A stretch of 64,000 nucleotides of DNA from Bolinopsis microptera (GCF_026151205.1 NC_087072.1:7116084-7180083); one strand, 5' to 3'; positions 9,904 through 26,695 are shown, counted from the stretch's first letter. Notes: generated by a model not told the origin, from the sequence alone. Numbers and translations are program-made.

Positions 9904-11786
9904 TGGACACGTTCATTTGAGTTTGAGGATATTGGTAAATATAAGGGACCCTATTAAAAGGCACAGTGTAGTTGACTTTGTCACACTATGAAATTACTTA
10001 AACCCTTGATGGTTAGGATAATCGTCTCATCCTCTAGGCTAACTTTGTCACATAAGGATATCTTAATCAGGTGATAAGATATCGCTTAAATACGGCCGGC
10101 ACGGAAATGGTTACATTGTCACACTATAAACATGTGACGGAGTAAATATGGACCCCTTGCTGCCGTTTTTGACCAAATTTTTGAGTGTCCAGTTGATTGG
10201 ATGGGTACATATGACCATTACCTACATATTTGACGACTTTTTTCGTTAGATGGTGCATTCAGGTTTACTCTGTCACACATTAAAGAAAATATGTGATGAA
10301 TGTTTAGGGCACCCTGATAAGCAATGCTGAGTAGTGTAAGTTTATTTGATGGCCTGGAAGTGCTGGGAATTGTTATTATATCATATAGTCGTAAGGAATT
10401 AAAACACAGAAGGCACAACCAAGCTTACTTTGTCACACAATCTTGATAATATCTGAACATGTGTGAAATTGAACAAATAATGATATACCAGCTTAAACCC
10501 CTTATATTATACGTACTATGGATCAAACAACACTGCTAGTACCATGCACCAGTCACATAAATCATTATCAGGTGGTAATATATTAACAGTGTCACAATTA
10601 AACTACCGCTACATGGTCAAAAATAGGGTAATTTCGTCACAAAAAATTATTATAACTCTGTTAGCTCCTTGCTGGCAAAATAACTAGTTTATCGAAATTT
10701 TTTTGATGATAAAGTTACATAGTATTTTAATAGAAGTATAGTTCTTCAAAATAGGGGCAAGACATGTTTACTTTGTCACATCAGTTATTATAAGAGTTAG
10801 GTAATCGTCATCACATTAACATATATTTTTTGTAGTTTGGATTGATTTATATAGGTAATAAAGCAGCCTATGCTAATTTTTACACACTATCTTGAAATTG
10901 TTGGGGCATGAAAAGTTAATTTTGTCACATTTTTAGTGACTTTGACAAATTTAACCTAAAATTGTTAAACTTAAGCTCTGATGTTCTGGACAATATTCTA
11001 ATAGAGGTATAGAATATAGATCTTCAAAATAGGGGCAAGACATGTTTACTTTGTCACATCAGTTATTATAAGAGTTATTATAAGAGACTATTTCATTCTA
11101 TAATCATTGTTTTTAATCTATTTACGATTTCGTATAATTTTTTGTGACAATGTAAACATCAACTGATCGTAACTTGCATCAACTACATTGTCATCATATA
11201 AAATTTTCCCGCCTTTCAAACCAAAATCAGATATAAATTATTCGCCCAAAATTTTAAATTTCATATATTGTGACAGAATTAACCTCATTTCCCAATAACC
11301 AAGTGCCTGTATTAGCTAATTATTCAAAACAACATATTTTAGGGCTATGCTTGGTAGAGCAACCATAAAATAATGAGTTGAAAGGGTTTTTAGGACACCT
11401 CACAGTAGAATAGAGGTATGGTATCATGAGTGTGACAAAGTTACCCAAATATTGCCTTGTAACCGTTCGATCCGTGCCCATTAACCAATGTTGTATCATA
11501 ATTGTTAGATAGACCTAATTTATTATATTTCAGACCAAGGAATGATAATTAGACAACTGCAGTTAACTAAGTCACACAAAATGTGACATTTGAAACATTA
11601 TAGTGCCTAACAACAATAGATTTTCTTTCTGAGCGGTGCATATGGGATTATGGGTTACGTGGCTAATGTTCAGAACTTCTGAACGTGCTAGGTTAATAGA
11701 TGTCAAAATTAAGCCACTATCGTCAAAAACGCTATTATTTTTGTTTACCAATATCCTCAAACTCAAATGAACGTGTCCATATACGA
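9904..11786. mobile_element. 1.8-kb insert with oriented TTTGTCACA motif arrays and 40-bp inverted ends
   Basis: Bases 9904-9940 and 11747-11786 are perfect inverted copies (ATATGGACACGTTCATTTGA at the left end). Between them GTTtACtTTGTCACA-like motifs occur at about 9972, 10032, 10111, 10263, 10426, 10588, 10630, 10767, 10915 and 11044 on the + strand, then on the - strand at about 11140, 11270 and 11430, with a mixed pair at 11567-11590. No ORF of note is present. Oriented subterminal arrays with inverted ends suggest a non-autonomous DNA transposon. Alternatively, the inverted ends may be copied RT coding sequence, because the left one continues the RT frame. Confidence 0.6.
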
Positions 11787-12140
11787 TCTCAGTTTGATGT
11801 CTGATCTAGAGTACGAGTATTCCTGCAAAGTAACATGTGTATGTGGAGGTGACAACTCAATTAACCACTCATTAATATGCTAAAGGGGTGGATATGTATC
11901 TCTTCGCCACAACTCATTGAGGGATGTGATAGCAGAGCTTTTAGAAACTGCTGGCTGTAAAGATGTTACCACTGAACCTCTCCTCATTCCTGTCAACGGG
12001 AGAGAACTTCCTGCAGGGGCCAACAAAGCAGATGGAGCTAGATTAGATGTTAGTGCTAGGAGTGTTGAACCCATTGGAAAGGGCATTTTTAGATGTAAGA
12101 GTATTTCATGCTCAAGCTCCTTCCAATAAGGCTCTAGGAT

Positions 12141-13321
12141 TTTTTATTATTATTATTAAATCTAAAATAGCTAATAATTTAATAAATTATTAACAGGCCC
12201 CTTAACGTGGGCAATAATATACGCTTTATAAATTATATAAACAAATTGTAGTCTATTTTTCCAATGTTGTTAAGTGTCTCTTTAGATCTGTTTTGGTGTT
12301 TTGTGGGAGTTCCCACATTTGTTGGTTGAGAATGCTCAACATAACATACATGATGCTTGACTGCTTTATTGACCCGGACAGGCACCGGGGGCAGACATCC
12401 CAACACCAGTGCGTTGGGACATAGTGTTGGTCTGCTTCAGGACGTGTTAGATCCTAGAGAAGCCGCCATCCCCTCTACTGCTTTAGCTCAGCGGCAGCAT
12501 GAGCCCTGGTTTCCTGCCACATTGGTACCTCTGAAAGTACAGAAAAGTGGTGGATTTCGGGGTCCAGGATCCTCCCTCTTTAGTCTTTAATCTTTACGGT
12601 GGTATTATTTCTCTGAGATGTTTGCAGAGTCTTTATTTTATGATCTTTCTAGTTTAGTTGGATAAATCCTGGAGAGCATCATTTTGTCCCCAAAGAAATT
12701 CGACTCTTCTAATGAATGCTTTTTGTGTGCTGCTTTTTGTTAACACTTCATCTAGATAGGAATGTGAGTCAGCCCCACCCAGCTCTTCTTTTAGCTGCAG
12801 GTAACTGGTGTCTTGCACCTCCAGACACAATAGGAGCTGGTGTACAGGAGAATCATCGAAGCTGTTGCAGAAACGACAGGCCTCACCACTGTCACCACCC
12901 ATGATCTTTTGGATATTCGCAAAGAGTGGTGAGCTGCCGTGAATGTAGTCCATTATTCGGCTGTCCAGATTTTTACTCGTGTTGTGCCCGAATAAGAAGT
13001 TGTTTTTGTCTAGGAGCAGCCCACTGTTTTTGATCTTTGTGATCACACCAAGTATCTTGGTCTCCTTGTTGTTACTGACAGTTCTGCATTGCAGATTTGT
13101 TTCGATGCTGTCAATCCAGATCTTATTTTTGTAGCTCATTATGTCTGCCTGAGTGTAATAGGCCAGATCCTTGAAATGTTGCTGCGTTAGGTCTATCATT
13201 CTGGTTCCGTGTGACTTATTTTCTTTCCAAAGGAAGTACTTTCTCAGTGACATTGTTAAGACATGAAAGCTTGGTATTCTGCTTTCGTCAACTTGGTAGA
13301 GTGTAGCTGAGAGATTGTCAC
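12141..13321 (-). mobile_element. 5'-truncated non-LTR retrotransposon inserted into copy A
   Basis: The insert is flanked by CTAGGAT at 12134-12140 and 13322-13328, and removing it restores the copy A codons across the joint. On the - strand it runs from a coding part, through about 500 bases of 3' untranslated sequence, to a (TAA)n-like A-rich tail next to the left flank. This is the standard outcome of target-primed insertion with 5' truncation. A diverged relative of its 3' end is at about 27620-27705. Confidence 0.8.
12654..13321 (-). pseudogene. Non-LTR retrotransposon ORF2, C-terminal part
   Basis: About 220 codons are open, with no RT catalytic motif left. Near the C-terminus is CRFCNSFDDSPVHQLLLC, a CX2CX8HX4C zinc knuckle typical of the region after RT in non-LTR retrotransposons. 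The N-terminal part was lost by 5' truncation: the frame simply runs into the insertion joint. The exact clade cannot be told from this piece. Confidence 0.7.
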
Positions 13322-13778
13322 CTAGGATCTCCAACCACTATGTACAATAGCCACGAGAGACAGAAAAAGAATTTATACAATAAAAGGATTGTAGAAGTGG
13401 AACATGGGACGTTTACACCGATAGTCCTATCAACCACTGGGGGTATGGGAAGGGAAGCTAATAAGTTCTTTAAGAAATTAGCGGAAAAACTTTCTAGGAA
13501 ATCAGGCCAACGATATAGTGAGGCAATGATATTTATTAGGAAGAGAGTAAGATTTGACCTTTTGAGAACAACAGTCATAGCTCTTTTATGTAGTTTTCTA
13601 TTGCATTTATATTGAATTTTTATATAGGGTAATTGTTATATTATTAGTATATTGTTTGAAATTTTTCTTTTTTTAATCTAACTGTCTTGCTGAGGGGGAG
13701 GAGTAAATGCTTCACATTAAAATACTTACATCATACAAAATCTAAAACCATCATTATCAACACGGTTAGTTAAGGCCA

Positions 13779-13800
13779 AAGGGGGGGGGGGGGGGGGGGG
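13779..13800 (+). repeat. Poly-G tract
   Basis: About 20 consecutive G residues follow AGGCCAAA. Similar G or C runs are at 34771-34786 (G) and 37502-37519 (C). Their lengths are unreliable in any assembly. Confidence 0.9.
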
Positions 13801-13809
13801 TTAAAATTC

Positions 13810-14640
13810 TTTTTTTCCAGTTTTCACAGATTTGATCAGAGCTGCTGGAGACGAACAAAAAGAAAAAAAACCGGACCGAAATCTTACCTTGCGTCTTTGA
13901 GATATCGCTCTGATCTTTGTTGCCAATTGTTTGGTTGCCATTTTATTATTCAGTTCTCGATTATGAAGGGTTTGGCGATGACAATAAATCGTTATTATGG
14001 GTTAAAAAGGACTATCCGACTAAGGAGGAGATTTTGCCCAATTTCTTCTTTAAAAGTACACAAAACCTATTAGAAAAATGAATCAGAGGTTAACTTGTCA
14101 AAGATTGTAATATGACCATGAAATGGAGCATACAATTTTGTTATATATCATTAGTAATTTCCATTAACAAATAGTTACCAATATTATATAATATTAAATA
14201 TCAACAATCAGATATATACACATCTACTCCATCATAGGGGCAGGGATGAGGTTATAAGAGACTTCTGATAGTGGTGTCTCATATTTGCTGTCCATTTTTT
14301 TCCATTAACAAATGAGACGAAGCCTTACATGATGGTGTACAGTTAGGGTTTGGGCTGAATAGACCAGGTAAAAATATTCCATTCCTATGAAGAACAAGGG
14401 CCAAGTGGCCGAGGGCATACCGTGATTGATGGTTAAATGAAGAGGGGCCTTGCCAAAAGATCAAGTCAGTTCTTTCAAACAATGATTTGGTGCCCCCTCC
14501 TGCAAAGCGGGGTTGGCAGGGGCCCTTCGTTACACCACTGAATTGAGTATTATCGTATGGTAACCTTTCAGTACATCCACACAGCAGTGTAGTGTAAACA
14601 TAGTGATACTTACTATACCATACATACTCAATAAATTTAG
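13810..14640. other. No gene recognised (upstream of AUH)
   Basis: Mixed AT-rich sequence between copy A and the AUH gene. A minus-strand ORF at 14279-14482 has no domain signature. The stretch must hold the AUH promoter, but I see no confident core element. Confidence 0.5.
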
Positions 14641-14690
14641 ATGATGTTTATTGTTGTAATTAGTTAAGTATCAACCATGCTTTTTCAGCC

Positions 14691-15702
14691 ATGTTTATGG
14701 GAAGACTGATCCAGCAAACTTCACGGAGACTCTTATCTTCATCAAGCAATGAAATTCTTCTGACTTACCCAGAGTCCAACCCAGGAATAGCTCTTCTAGG
14801 TTTGAATAGGCCTCCTGTAAATGCTGTAAGTTTGTCACTAGGTGCACAACTTCGAGAGGCATTAGCTGAAATAAAGTCAAAGAAAAGTCTCCAAGGAGTT
14901 ATTCTCTACAGTACTTCACCTAAGATATTCTGTGCTGGGGCAGACTTAAAAGAGCGTCTGTTTATCAAGGAAGAGGATGTCCCAGGTAAATATCAGCATT
15001 TTGATTTTAAAGGTTTACATGTGAATGATAAAAACGTTTTAACCATTTCGTGAACAATTCATGTTAAACCAACCTTCCACCTAAAAGATCACAATATGAC
15101 AATTAAATGCAATAGTACCTCTCTGAAATTTATCCTTTCTCTCAGGTATGGTGAGAACATTTCGGCTGATGATCCAAGATATGTATGAGTTACCTATGCC
15201 AGTGATTTGTGCAATTGATGGTGTCGCTATGGGTGGAGGACTGGAGCTTGCACTTGGTACTGACATACGAATCTGCAGTACCACAGCCAAGATGGCACTG
15301 TCAGAAACAAAATTGGCAATAATTCCTGGTGGAGGTGGAACTCAGCGCCTCCCTAGGGTTGTTGGAGTTCCTAAAGCAAAGGAGCTTATATTTACTGGAA
15401 GGGATGTTTTTGGAGAAGAAGCAGAAAGGATTGGACTGGTCAATGCCTGTGTAGATCAGAATGAAGAGGGAAATGCAGCATTTGTTAAGTCTCTGGAAAT
15501 GGCCTCTTTACTCCAGGAAAGAGGTCCAGTAGCATTAAGGATGGCTAAGAAAGCCATCACTGAAGGTTTTGAGGCAGGGCCTATCAGAGCTGGGTTAGAG
15601 ATTGAACATGAGGCTTATTTGGGTGTCATTCCTACTACAGATAGGATTGAAGCTTTGATGGCTTTCAGAGAGAAACGTAAACCTAATTTCAAAGGAGAAT
15701 GA
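14691..15702 (+). CDS. AUH: AUH-like 3-methylglutaconyl-CoA hydratase (mitochondrial enoyl-CoA hydratase family)
   Basis: Two exons, 14691-14985 and 15146-15702, joined by a 160-bp GT-AG intron (phase 1), give 283 residues. The first about 22 residues are rich in R and S with no acidic residues until SSNE, a good mitochondrial presequence. Crotonase signatures follow: FCAGADLKER for CoA binding and the oxyanion hole, AMGGGLELALGTDIRI, and LAIIPGGGGTQRLPRVVG, which holds the active-site Glu region of AUH-type hydratases. The C-terminal helices (AITEGFEAGP, FREKRKPNF) match AUH. The family hydrates 3-methylglutaconyl-CoA in leucine breakdown and can bind AU-rich RNA. A splice-acceptor-like TTTTTCAG just before the ATG suggests a 5' UTR intron. 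AATAAA occurs at about 15747. The human protein is about 339 residues, the difference being mainly at the N-terminus. Confidence 0.93.
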
Positions 15703-16210
15703 ATCATCTAAAACATTAGGATATCTACTAAGTTTGTGTTTGTAAAATAAATCTAATCTGTCTTCAAAAATGTTTACCAATCTATTTAATAATTTGATTT
15801 ATAATGTGGTACAGAGGTTTTAGTAATTTATTAAATAACGTTTGTGATATGACAAAGAACCGCAATTATGTTTCAAAGGCTGTGATCCCTCAAAACCACA
15901 AAGAAATTGTGGTTTCTTCATTTTTTCAATTAAGGAAGTACATTATATGTACGCTGAGCTTGATCTTGTGTGATTGCATTACCATGATAAAAAAATTTTT
16001 ATATCAATGATTTATATGTATATTATATAGATGTTTCCTTTACTTGATATCTTATAGGACTAATCTAGTTAAAATTCCCTCAAACTTGTTTCAAATGATT
16101 TACACCAGGTAATAATTTAATGGTGTAATAAAATAAAGTAATTAGTACATGTCTTGGACTCTTGAATCCTGACGTCATATACAGAATATTTTAGGAGAAC
16201 TTTCTGGATC

Positions 16211-18226
16211 ATGTCGTATAATGTAATTTTAAGAAGAGCGAAAAATGTCTATTGTAAATTAAAAGCCCTTATAATCATAGTTCAGAGAATGGGCCAAACA
16301 TCATCAAAATCACCAGCGGACGCGGACGCAAATGATCCGTTTGCTGATTGCAACAGAGATATATCAGATGGAATCAAATTAAAAATAAAAAGTATTGACA
16401 AAGGGAAGAAGTTTAAACCGCTTGTCAAGGAAAATACTCCATCACTGAAAGCTGGTGAATTGAAAGATGAGATTGAGAGGGCAGGAGAAATTTCTAAAGC
16501 TTCATATGCTCCCAGCCCTACTTGTATAGATTACTCAATATTTCCTCCTGGTGATAGCAGTTACTGGGGAGGCAATGAAACAATTCTTAATTTCAAGGGC
16601 TCCATTTATGAACAAATAAATGATTTAGAGGCATGTCTCGGTAGTTTATACGGGATGTTGATAGGGGACTCCTGGGGGCATTGCCTGGAATTTGTTCCAG
16701 TTCAATACGAAAAAACAATCATTCGAGCATTCGACGAAACCAACTTTAAAGCACCCGGAGTGTTGAACAGATTTGGACTAAAAGCTGGACAGTATACAGA
16801 CGATGCAAGCATGGGACTTTGTCTTGCTGACAACTTACTAACTCATGGCCATGTTGATTGTCTTGACCTGAGGAAGCGCTTTGTCATGTGGTGGTATTTG
16901 GGCTACAACAACGCATTTAGACATGATACAGGGAATAGAGGGAATCCAACACGGACAGGTAGATCAGTGGGACTGGGTGGTCAGATTTCATATTCACTAA
17001 AGACGTTTATAGACAATCCGAAGCAGCTTTATCCATATGGAGACGAAGACATGAGTGGTAATGGCTCGATAATGAGACTGTGTCCACTGCCTATATTTCA
17101 TCGTGACAGTGACACTGAATATTTGGTATCAGAGGCAATGAAGCAGAGTTTTACAACTCACAGTGGTGTTCAGTCTGCAGAGTGTGCTGCTCTTTTGAGT
17201 TTTATTATTGTTGCGGCTATTAAATTTGATAAACAGAGTGGCAAGGAGTTTCTTGACACGCTTGATATGGAACCAGTTATGCAGTATTTGATAACAGATG
17301 CAGTTAAATGTATTGCTAATAGCAAACAACATGAGGTGAGCTCACTTTCAATTCTTTAAACCAGATAACTTTAATGCATCTTTGAAGAATAATCTCCACT
17401 TTAAACCTTTTACATCTAATGGAAACATTAAAAACGTAGACACAGAAACTAAAAAAACGCTTATTTCACACTAATCTTATAAAAATTAGAAAACGATCAG
17501 CTTAAAGATACAGAATATCAAATACCCACATTGGCCCCCGGCCGTGTGCTGTAGATGCCCGTTTTAAATCACACTTAATTATATCCTCTACTTCTAGGGT
17601 TGGACAGAAGATAAGTTTAACAAAGTACCAGAAGATCAGTATTGGAACTGGAAGGATGAGAACTACAAATACTCGCCCACCAGATCAGCAGTGAATCCTG
17701 GCTATGTCGGGGGTTATGCGTGTGATAATATCTCCATGGCTCTACACTGTGTGTACAACTCAGATTCGTTTGAGTCAGCTGTTCTCCGCTGTATCAATAG
17801 GTTGGTCTATTATCTTGAGTGTACTTTACTTTTTTTCTGGCTCATGTGGCTGTGTGGTGACTGTGTGGCATTAATTTACTTTTTCTTCTTATGGAAATAA
17901 ATTTGCATTAAAGCACTATTATTACAGTAGCAGCTGGCATAAAAGGTTAAGTGACAAACCAGTTGAATTGTATAAACTTAAATTTTTGCCAGAACATTAA
18001 TGTTAGCTAGTAAACTCATGATTGTTGTTAATAACTAGAAGTCTGCTACTTCTTCAGATGCGGTGACGCAGACACAGTTGGATCAGTAACCGGCCAAATA
18101 GCAGGTGCCGTTTATGGACTCAATTCCATTCCGAAATCTGCTCTGGAATGCGTTATGAAATGGGATCCAGAAGCGGAGATTCCTCATCGTGTCATGAAGA
18201 TGTTCCCGAGGCTACCGGACAACTGA
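16211..18226 (+). CDS. ADP-ribosylglycohydrolase (ARH/DraG family)
   Basis: Three exons, 16211-17335, 17598-17800 and 18058-18226, make 498 codons when joined in phase. An N-terminal, charged, low-complexity part of about 140 residues precedes the catalytic domain. Domain signatures in order: GMLIGDSWGHCLEF, GQYTDDASMGLCLA (the TDD metal-binding motif), GNRGNPTRTGRS, GNGSIMRLCPLPIF, THSGVQSAECAAL, and in exon 3 CGDADTVGSVTGQIAGAVYG, the second metal site (family GGDADT). Exon 3 was found by frame and motif. The family removes ADP-ribose from proteins or other substrates using two Mg ions; the substrate here cannot be told. A second ATG at 16289 begins MGQTSSKS, a good N-myristoylation signal, and may be the true start (472 residues). 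Confidence 0.88.
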
Positions 18227-18957
18227 ACCCAATTTGGACGATTCAGTAGGGGCACTGTTTTGACACATTGTTTTAGTTATGTTCGGTTAGAAATGGGATT
18301 GATTTCTGTGTGCTGCGATCTTTGTTAACTGACTAATAATTGATGGCGATAATTCAGTTTTATTCCTTTTGTCATGTTCAAAGTTTGTTTTTTGATATTT
18401 AGTGATTGTTTGTGTTTTGAAAATAGTCTTTTTATTTGATTTTATTTAATCTTGTAACCTTTAAAAATACTTTTTATTGAATATTCTTATTTCGAGTTAA
18501 CTGTAATATAAAGGTTCTATATAATAAGATAATATAAGGTTGCTCATTTATGTACAGTTTTCTTTCACATTTTATTTTCAGTCACTTCAATGTATGTAGT
18601 ATGACATCTGGATTATAAAGAGTTGATGTTTATATCTTGGATCTTGTGTTGATATGGTGTTTTTCTGGAATTATTACTCAATGAGATCATTCATAAACAT
18701 AGCAGAATATGTCGTTTCCACTCAGGACAAAAATCATGAATTATTATTATATAATAATGTAATTCGTTTGGTTGGGTCAGTGGTCTAAATCAAATTATAT
18801 GTAGTAATGAGTACAACTTAATGATCATATAATATACTAATATATAATTTTGTGTATTTCATTTATTGAGGTTCCAGGAAAGTTATATAGAATTAGTAAA
18901 TTATGAATATTGAATATTGAATAGGTAATAAGTAACCAATAAATTTGTGATCAGGAG
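18227..18957. other. Intergenic, 3' UTR of the glycohydrolase and upstream of RANBP9/10
   Basis: AT-rich, with no ORF worth reporting. It probably holds the 3' end of one gene and the promoter of the next. No confident core promoter is seen. Confidence 0.5.
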
Positions 18958-23034
<4,077 letters not shown>

Positions 23035-23319
23035 AAGGTAACTGCCTGATTGCTGATTCTGTTATTGGAACACTTTTACTTTTATTGATTGATGTTATGT
23101 TGACTGTCGAGTATTGTGAACTTGGGTTGCCGATTCAAATTAATTTTAAAAATTGCTTTAAATGCTGATTAACACAAATTTTGTATTTTCAGTGTTCCCA
23201 ATTCAAAACAACCAAATCCTAGAGAATTGCCGTCATGAGACAAGACCAGCTACAGTATTAAAGATAAGAACTTCAAAGACTGAGGAGTGAATTTAATGTT
23301 TTATCGAAAACATTCATCT

Positions 23320-26300
23320 TTATTAGTGTATTATAGTACAATGGGTGATTTGTTTAATTTGTATTGATCTGATTAATAACACGGGATAAGCGTTTAACAT
23401 TTATGGTATGAAATTTATTACAGCGTTATTTAAATGATGCTATAAATTTCATCTATTAAATTTGAAGTCACACACCGTACCTGTTTTATGACTTCATTTT
23501 CGAATTTGAAATGAAAAATTCAATATAGAAATGCCGTGTTTAGTTGCCCGGTAAGTAATTAGTTGTGGTCAAAGACATCTCGTAACATTTTGTCCAATTA
23601 TACCAAGTGAGCAAATAATGAGAATTTGCCAATGACGTAATTGTTTATAAATTTAGGCGAAATCTGTTAATCAGGCCAGTCAGATAGGAGATTATTTTGA
23701 TAGCAAAAACCGACGCGTTGATTTTTCATCGTCATACTTTGTGATAACTGCCAACATTTTCTCTGTTTCTCTAAATTCTAATATTTATCTTGGAATTTTT
23801 TATCTGAAATCGACTTTACTGACTGAGCCCATGTTTGAAGATCTTATTTCACGCCCTGAATTTGGTATCACCATTATAATCTAATTTGACAGAATATCGG
23901 ACATCGAAGTTTTCTGGAATCGCTGATAAAAATAACCGTTTTTAACGATTACGAATGCCGATTTGATGGTAACCAAGGATGCACACACATATTATAATTG
24001 GCTAGCTTAATCTAATATAGGTTTTAAAACGGGCGCATACTTTCCAAAAAATACGTTAATTGTTTTATGATATTATGCAGCTGGTGTTTGTTTAAATTTA
24101 GTTTTTCGATATTATTACACATATATTGTATACTTAATATTTGTTGATTATGAACGGACACGTTGTTGAGGTTATATTAATTACAAATGAAGGTTCTTGA
24201 ATATTGGTTGAAGAACGAAAACACATGATCTAGGTTCTGGGTTACTTAACCCAACGTTTTGATGTCAGCTTAAAATAGACAGTGCAATTGTTTGTGAAAT
24301 GGTTTTATTGAGAACCACCATACATCAATAACGCAACAATTTTTGACAAACTGTCCAAAAGACTTCTTTGTAGAATACTGTTCACGTATCCAAAGAAGCA
24401 GATTTTACAACTTGGTAATCTTATGAAGTTGTAGTAAGATTGAAGCACCATTTACATACGAGATAAGCCTTTTTCACAGTGGATATATCTTGATACCGAA
24501 GTTAAATTGTGATGATATCCCATTTTTCATTATTACAACTTACCACTTTGTTTTAAATTTGTATACGCGTGTCATGACGAACTTTGTAAATTATAACCGT
24601 GAGTGAACATTTATCCGAAGTGTGTAGTGTTGAATGTGGTAGGTCTGTCTATTGCTAATTGGGGGAGCATTAGCACATGATAACCAATTAGCACCTCAAA
24701 CATCCCATGACTTTTGGCGCGGTGGATTTCATCAGCTGCTTGCAGCAATGACAGAAGTGCGTTGCCAAAGCTACGTCTGCTATTTGTTGCCATAGTGACG
24801 GGGTGTCGTTTTAATACCGGCATTACGGAGCACCAAGCTAATTAACTATGCTAGGATGTGACAGGTCAGGTGACCGCTTATCGCACACCAATCAGAATAC
24901 CCCATTTTGGTCGCGTGGTCGTTCCAAGCCAATTACAGAGCAATTTAGCAGCAAGTCCAGTCAATAATAGCCAGCTCTCAACTGCTGTCCGTATCTAAAT
25001 CTTTTGTTTCTGTTCTGCTGCGTACGAGGAGGTGTTATTTTAAAGCTGTGCTGTACTGTCACGTGTTGTGGGTCTCGTGCAATCATTGGTTGATCTGTGG
25101 CGCGTGCGTTGCCATGGTGATGCACGTGATCTGAATGTTTCTGTCTGCCATTTGAAGACAGCTGATATTTTTATCTCTGGTTCTACTTCACACCACCATC
25201 TTCCGCTGTGTGGTTTGCTGACCTACCAGTACCACCTTTTAAATTGTATTTTTAAATTTTATTTTTCGTTGCATGACCTAAACTATTACTAATGCCAATG
25301 GACGAGCAAAACATAATTATAAAGCCAGTCTCCGACTCGGCGACTCGTTTCATTTTGATATCATGGGGTTTGTAAAAGATATTCCAAAAAAACGTTCCGA
25401 ACCAATCATCGAGGAAAGATCATAATAGTTGAATTAAACGACAGCTTAATCTGTCAAGGTAGGGTTGCAGTTAGCGAGTGAGATAGTTGTACATACTAAA
25501 CATCATCAATTAGTGGAAACTTTTCCTGCACTCGATACGTGTATTTGACCAGTTGCTGATTTGCTGATCGACTGAAACGTCTAATTAACTTCAGTGCAGT
25601 TTCTCTCCTCGACTTTATTACTGGCTTAATTACAACCTCCTTGTCTAAACTTGGTAAAGTTGGTAAACTCGGTAGACTGGCGTAATGACTGTGTATTTGT
25701 GAAAACTGCTCAAAATTCGGCGCCAGTACTTGCTCTCGACTCCCAGTGATTATACTTCACTCATCGAGTCTTGGTGTAAGCTAAACTTTGCTCTATCTCT
25801 ACTGCTAAAGACAGGGATCCGTACATTTTGATTTACTATAAATCCAGGAGGGAGTGCCATTAAAGTCATTATATTTTAGAAGCGTCACAAGGCTAGCTCA
25901 TTACTGCGTATTTTAGCATTTTTATTCATGATGAAAAGTAAATTAGGCCACGGGTATAGCAAACTGTCGTTTAGTTTCTTTTTAAGGATGGCTTTTACAT
26001 TTCCTATCTTTTAGCCATCCGACAGGGTTAAAGATTTGTCAGTTCCTTTCATCGAGTTTAGTATAATTTCATTAACTTTCTGTGATACGTTTTGTCAGTG
26101 TTGTCAGTTGTGGAGTTCAAAGAAATAGCCATTTCTCCCATCTAATCTTGATGAACCTTCTGGGCTTCCCTTGCTATGAGTATGAAAAGAATGAGCCTAT
26201 CGGTAATATTGCTTTAATACTCTGTAATACAGAGTCTTTTCTGTTTGTGATGTGCATTTTCATCGTAAATCCCTTCAGTCGGTTCTCTGAATGTTTTTTA

Positions 26301-26690
26301 TATGTCATAGACTCATATTATTTGCTATTTGTGATTCAGTTGTGTATTCATTCTTTTCATCGGTTGATATTTGCAATTTGCTATCTGGTTAAAATTAAAC
26401 TAGTTTAATCCAACTCGCAATCTTTGTAGTCCTAGCTGAAGTATATACATCGAAAATGAGACTAATGTTCGAAAATGGGGGCATGTAGAGAAAGTATCAT
26501 GGAGAAAGTGGAAGTAAGATAGAGAAATGAAAGTAGGATATATAAAGTAAGAGTAGGAAAGATAAAGTGAAAACAGTAAGAGATTATGGGGACATGCATC
26601 TATATTTTCATAATATGAAGTCAAATCGCGGGTCCAACTATAGACGGTTTTGGTGCATGTCCGTCCCCTTAACAGGTGATACTTGTACAA
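23320..26690. other. No gene recognised
   Basis: About 3.4 kb of AT-rich sequence with only short ORFs lacking domain signatures (for example 25068-25292 and 26082-26408). A segment at about 25625-25695 (CTAAACTTGGTAA and TAGACTGGCGTAATG) recurs at about 28670-28730, so at least part is dispersed repeat. Confidence 0.6.
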
Positions 26691-26695
26691 CAGAG

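Larger units (their letters stand above)
9746..13668 (+). mobile_element. RT/restriction-like endonuclease retrotransposon, copy A (5'-truncated and interrupted)
   Basis: The pieces are collinear with the 727-residue ORF at 60358-62541. Bases 9746-9940 encode VCRTTPG...RLEYKIQESFIPAILDR...GGLGI. Bases 11787-12140 encode a Cys/His region, then LRHNSLRDVIAELLE and ARLDVSARS. Bases 13329-13615 encode MYNSHERQKKNLYNKR...GSGQRYSEAM-like sequence, ending at a stop at 13615. Copy A begins right after one copy of the target repeat and ends before the other (9725-9745 and 13669-13689, 21 bp identical including AATCTAACTGTCTTG), which fits a 5'-truncated target-primed insertion. Two later insertions (about 9946-11746 and 12141-13321), a loss of roughly 120 codons and a stop near 11881 show that it is dead. 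Confidence 0.8.
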
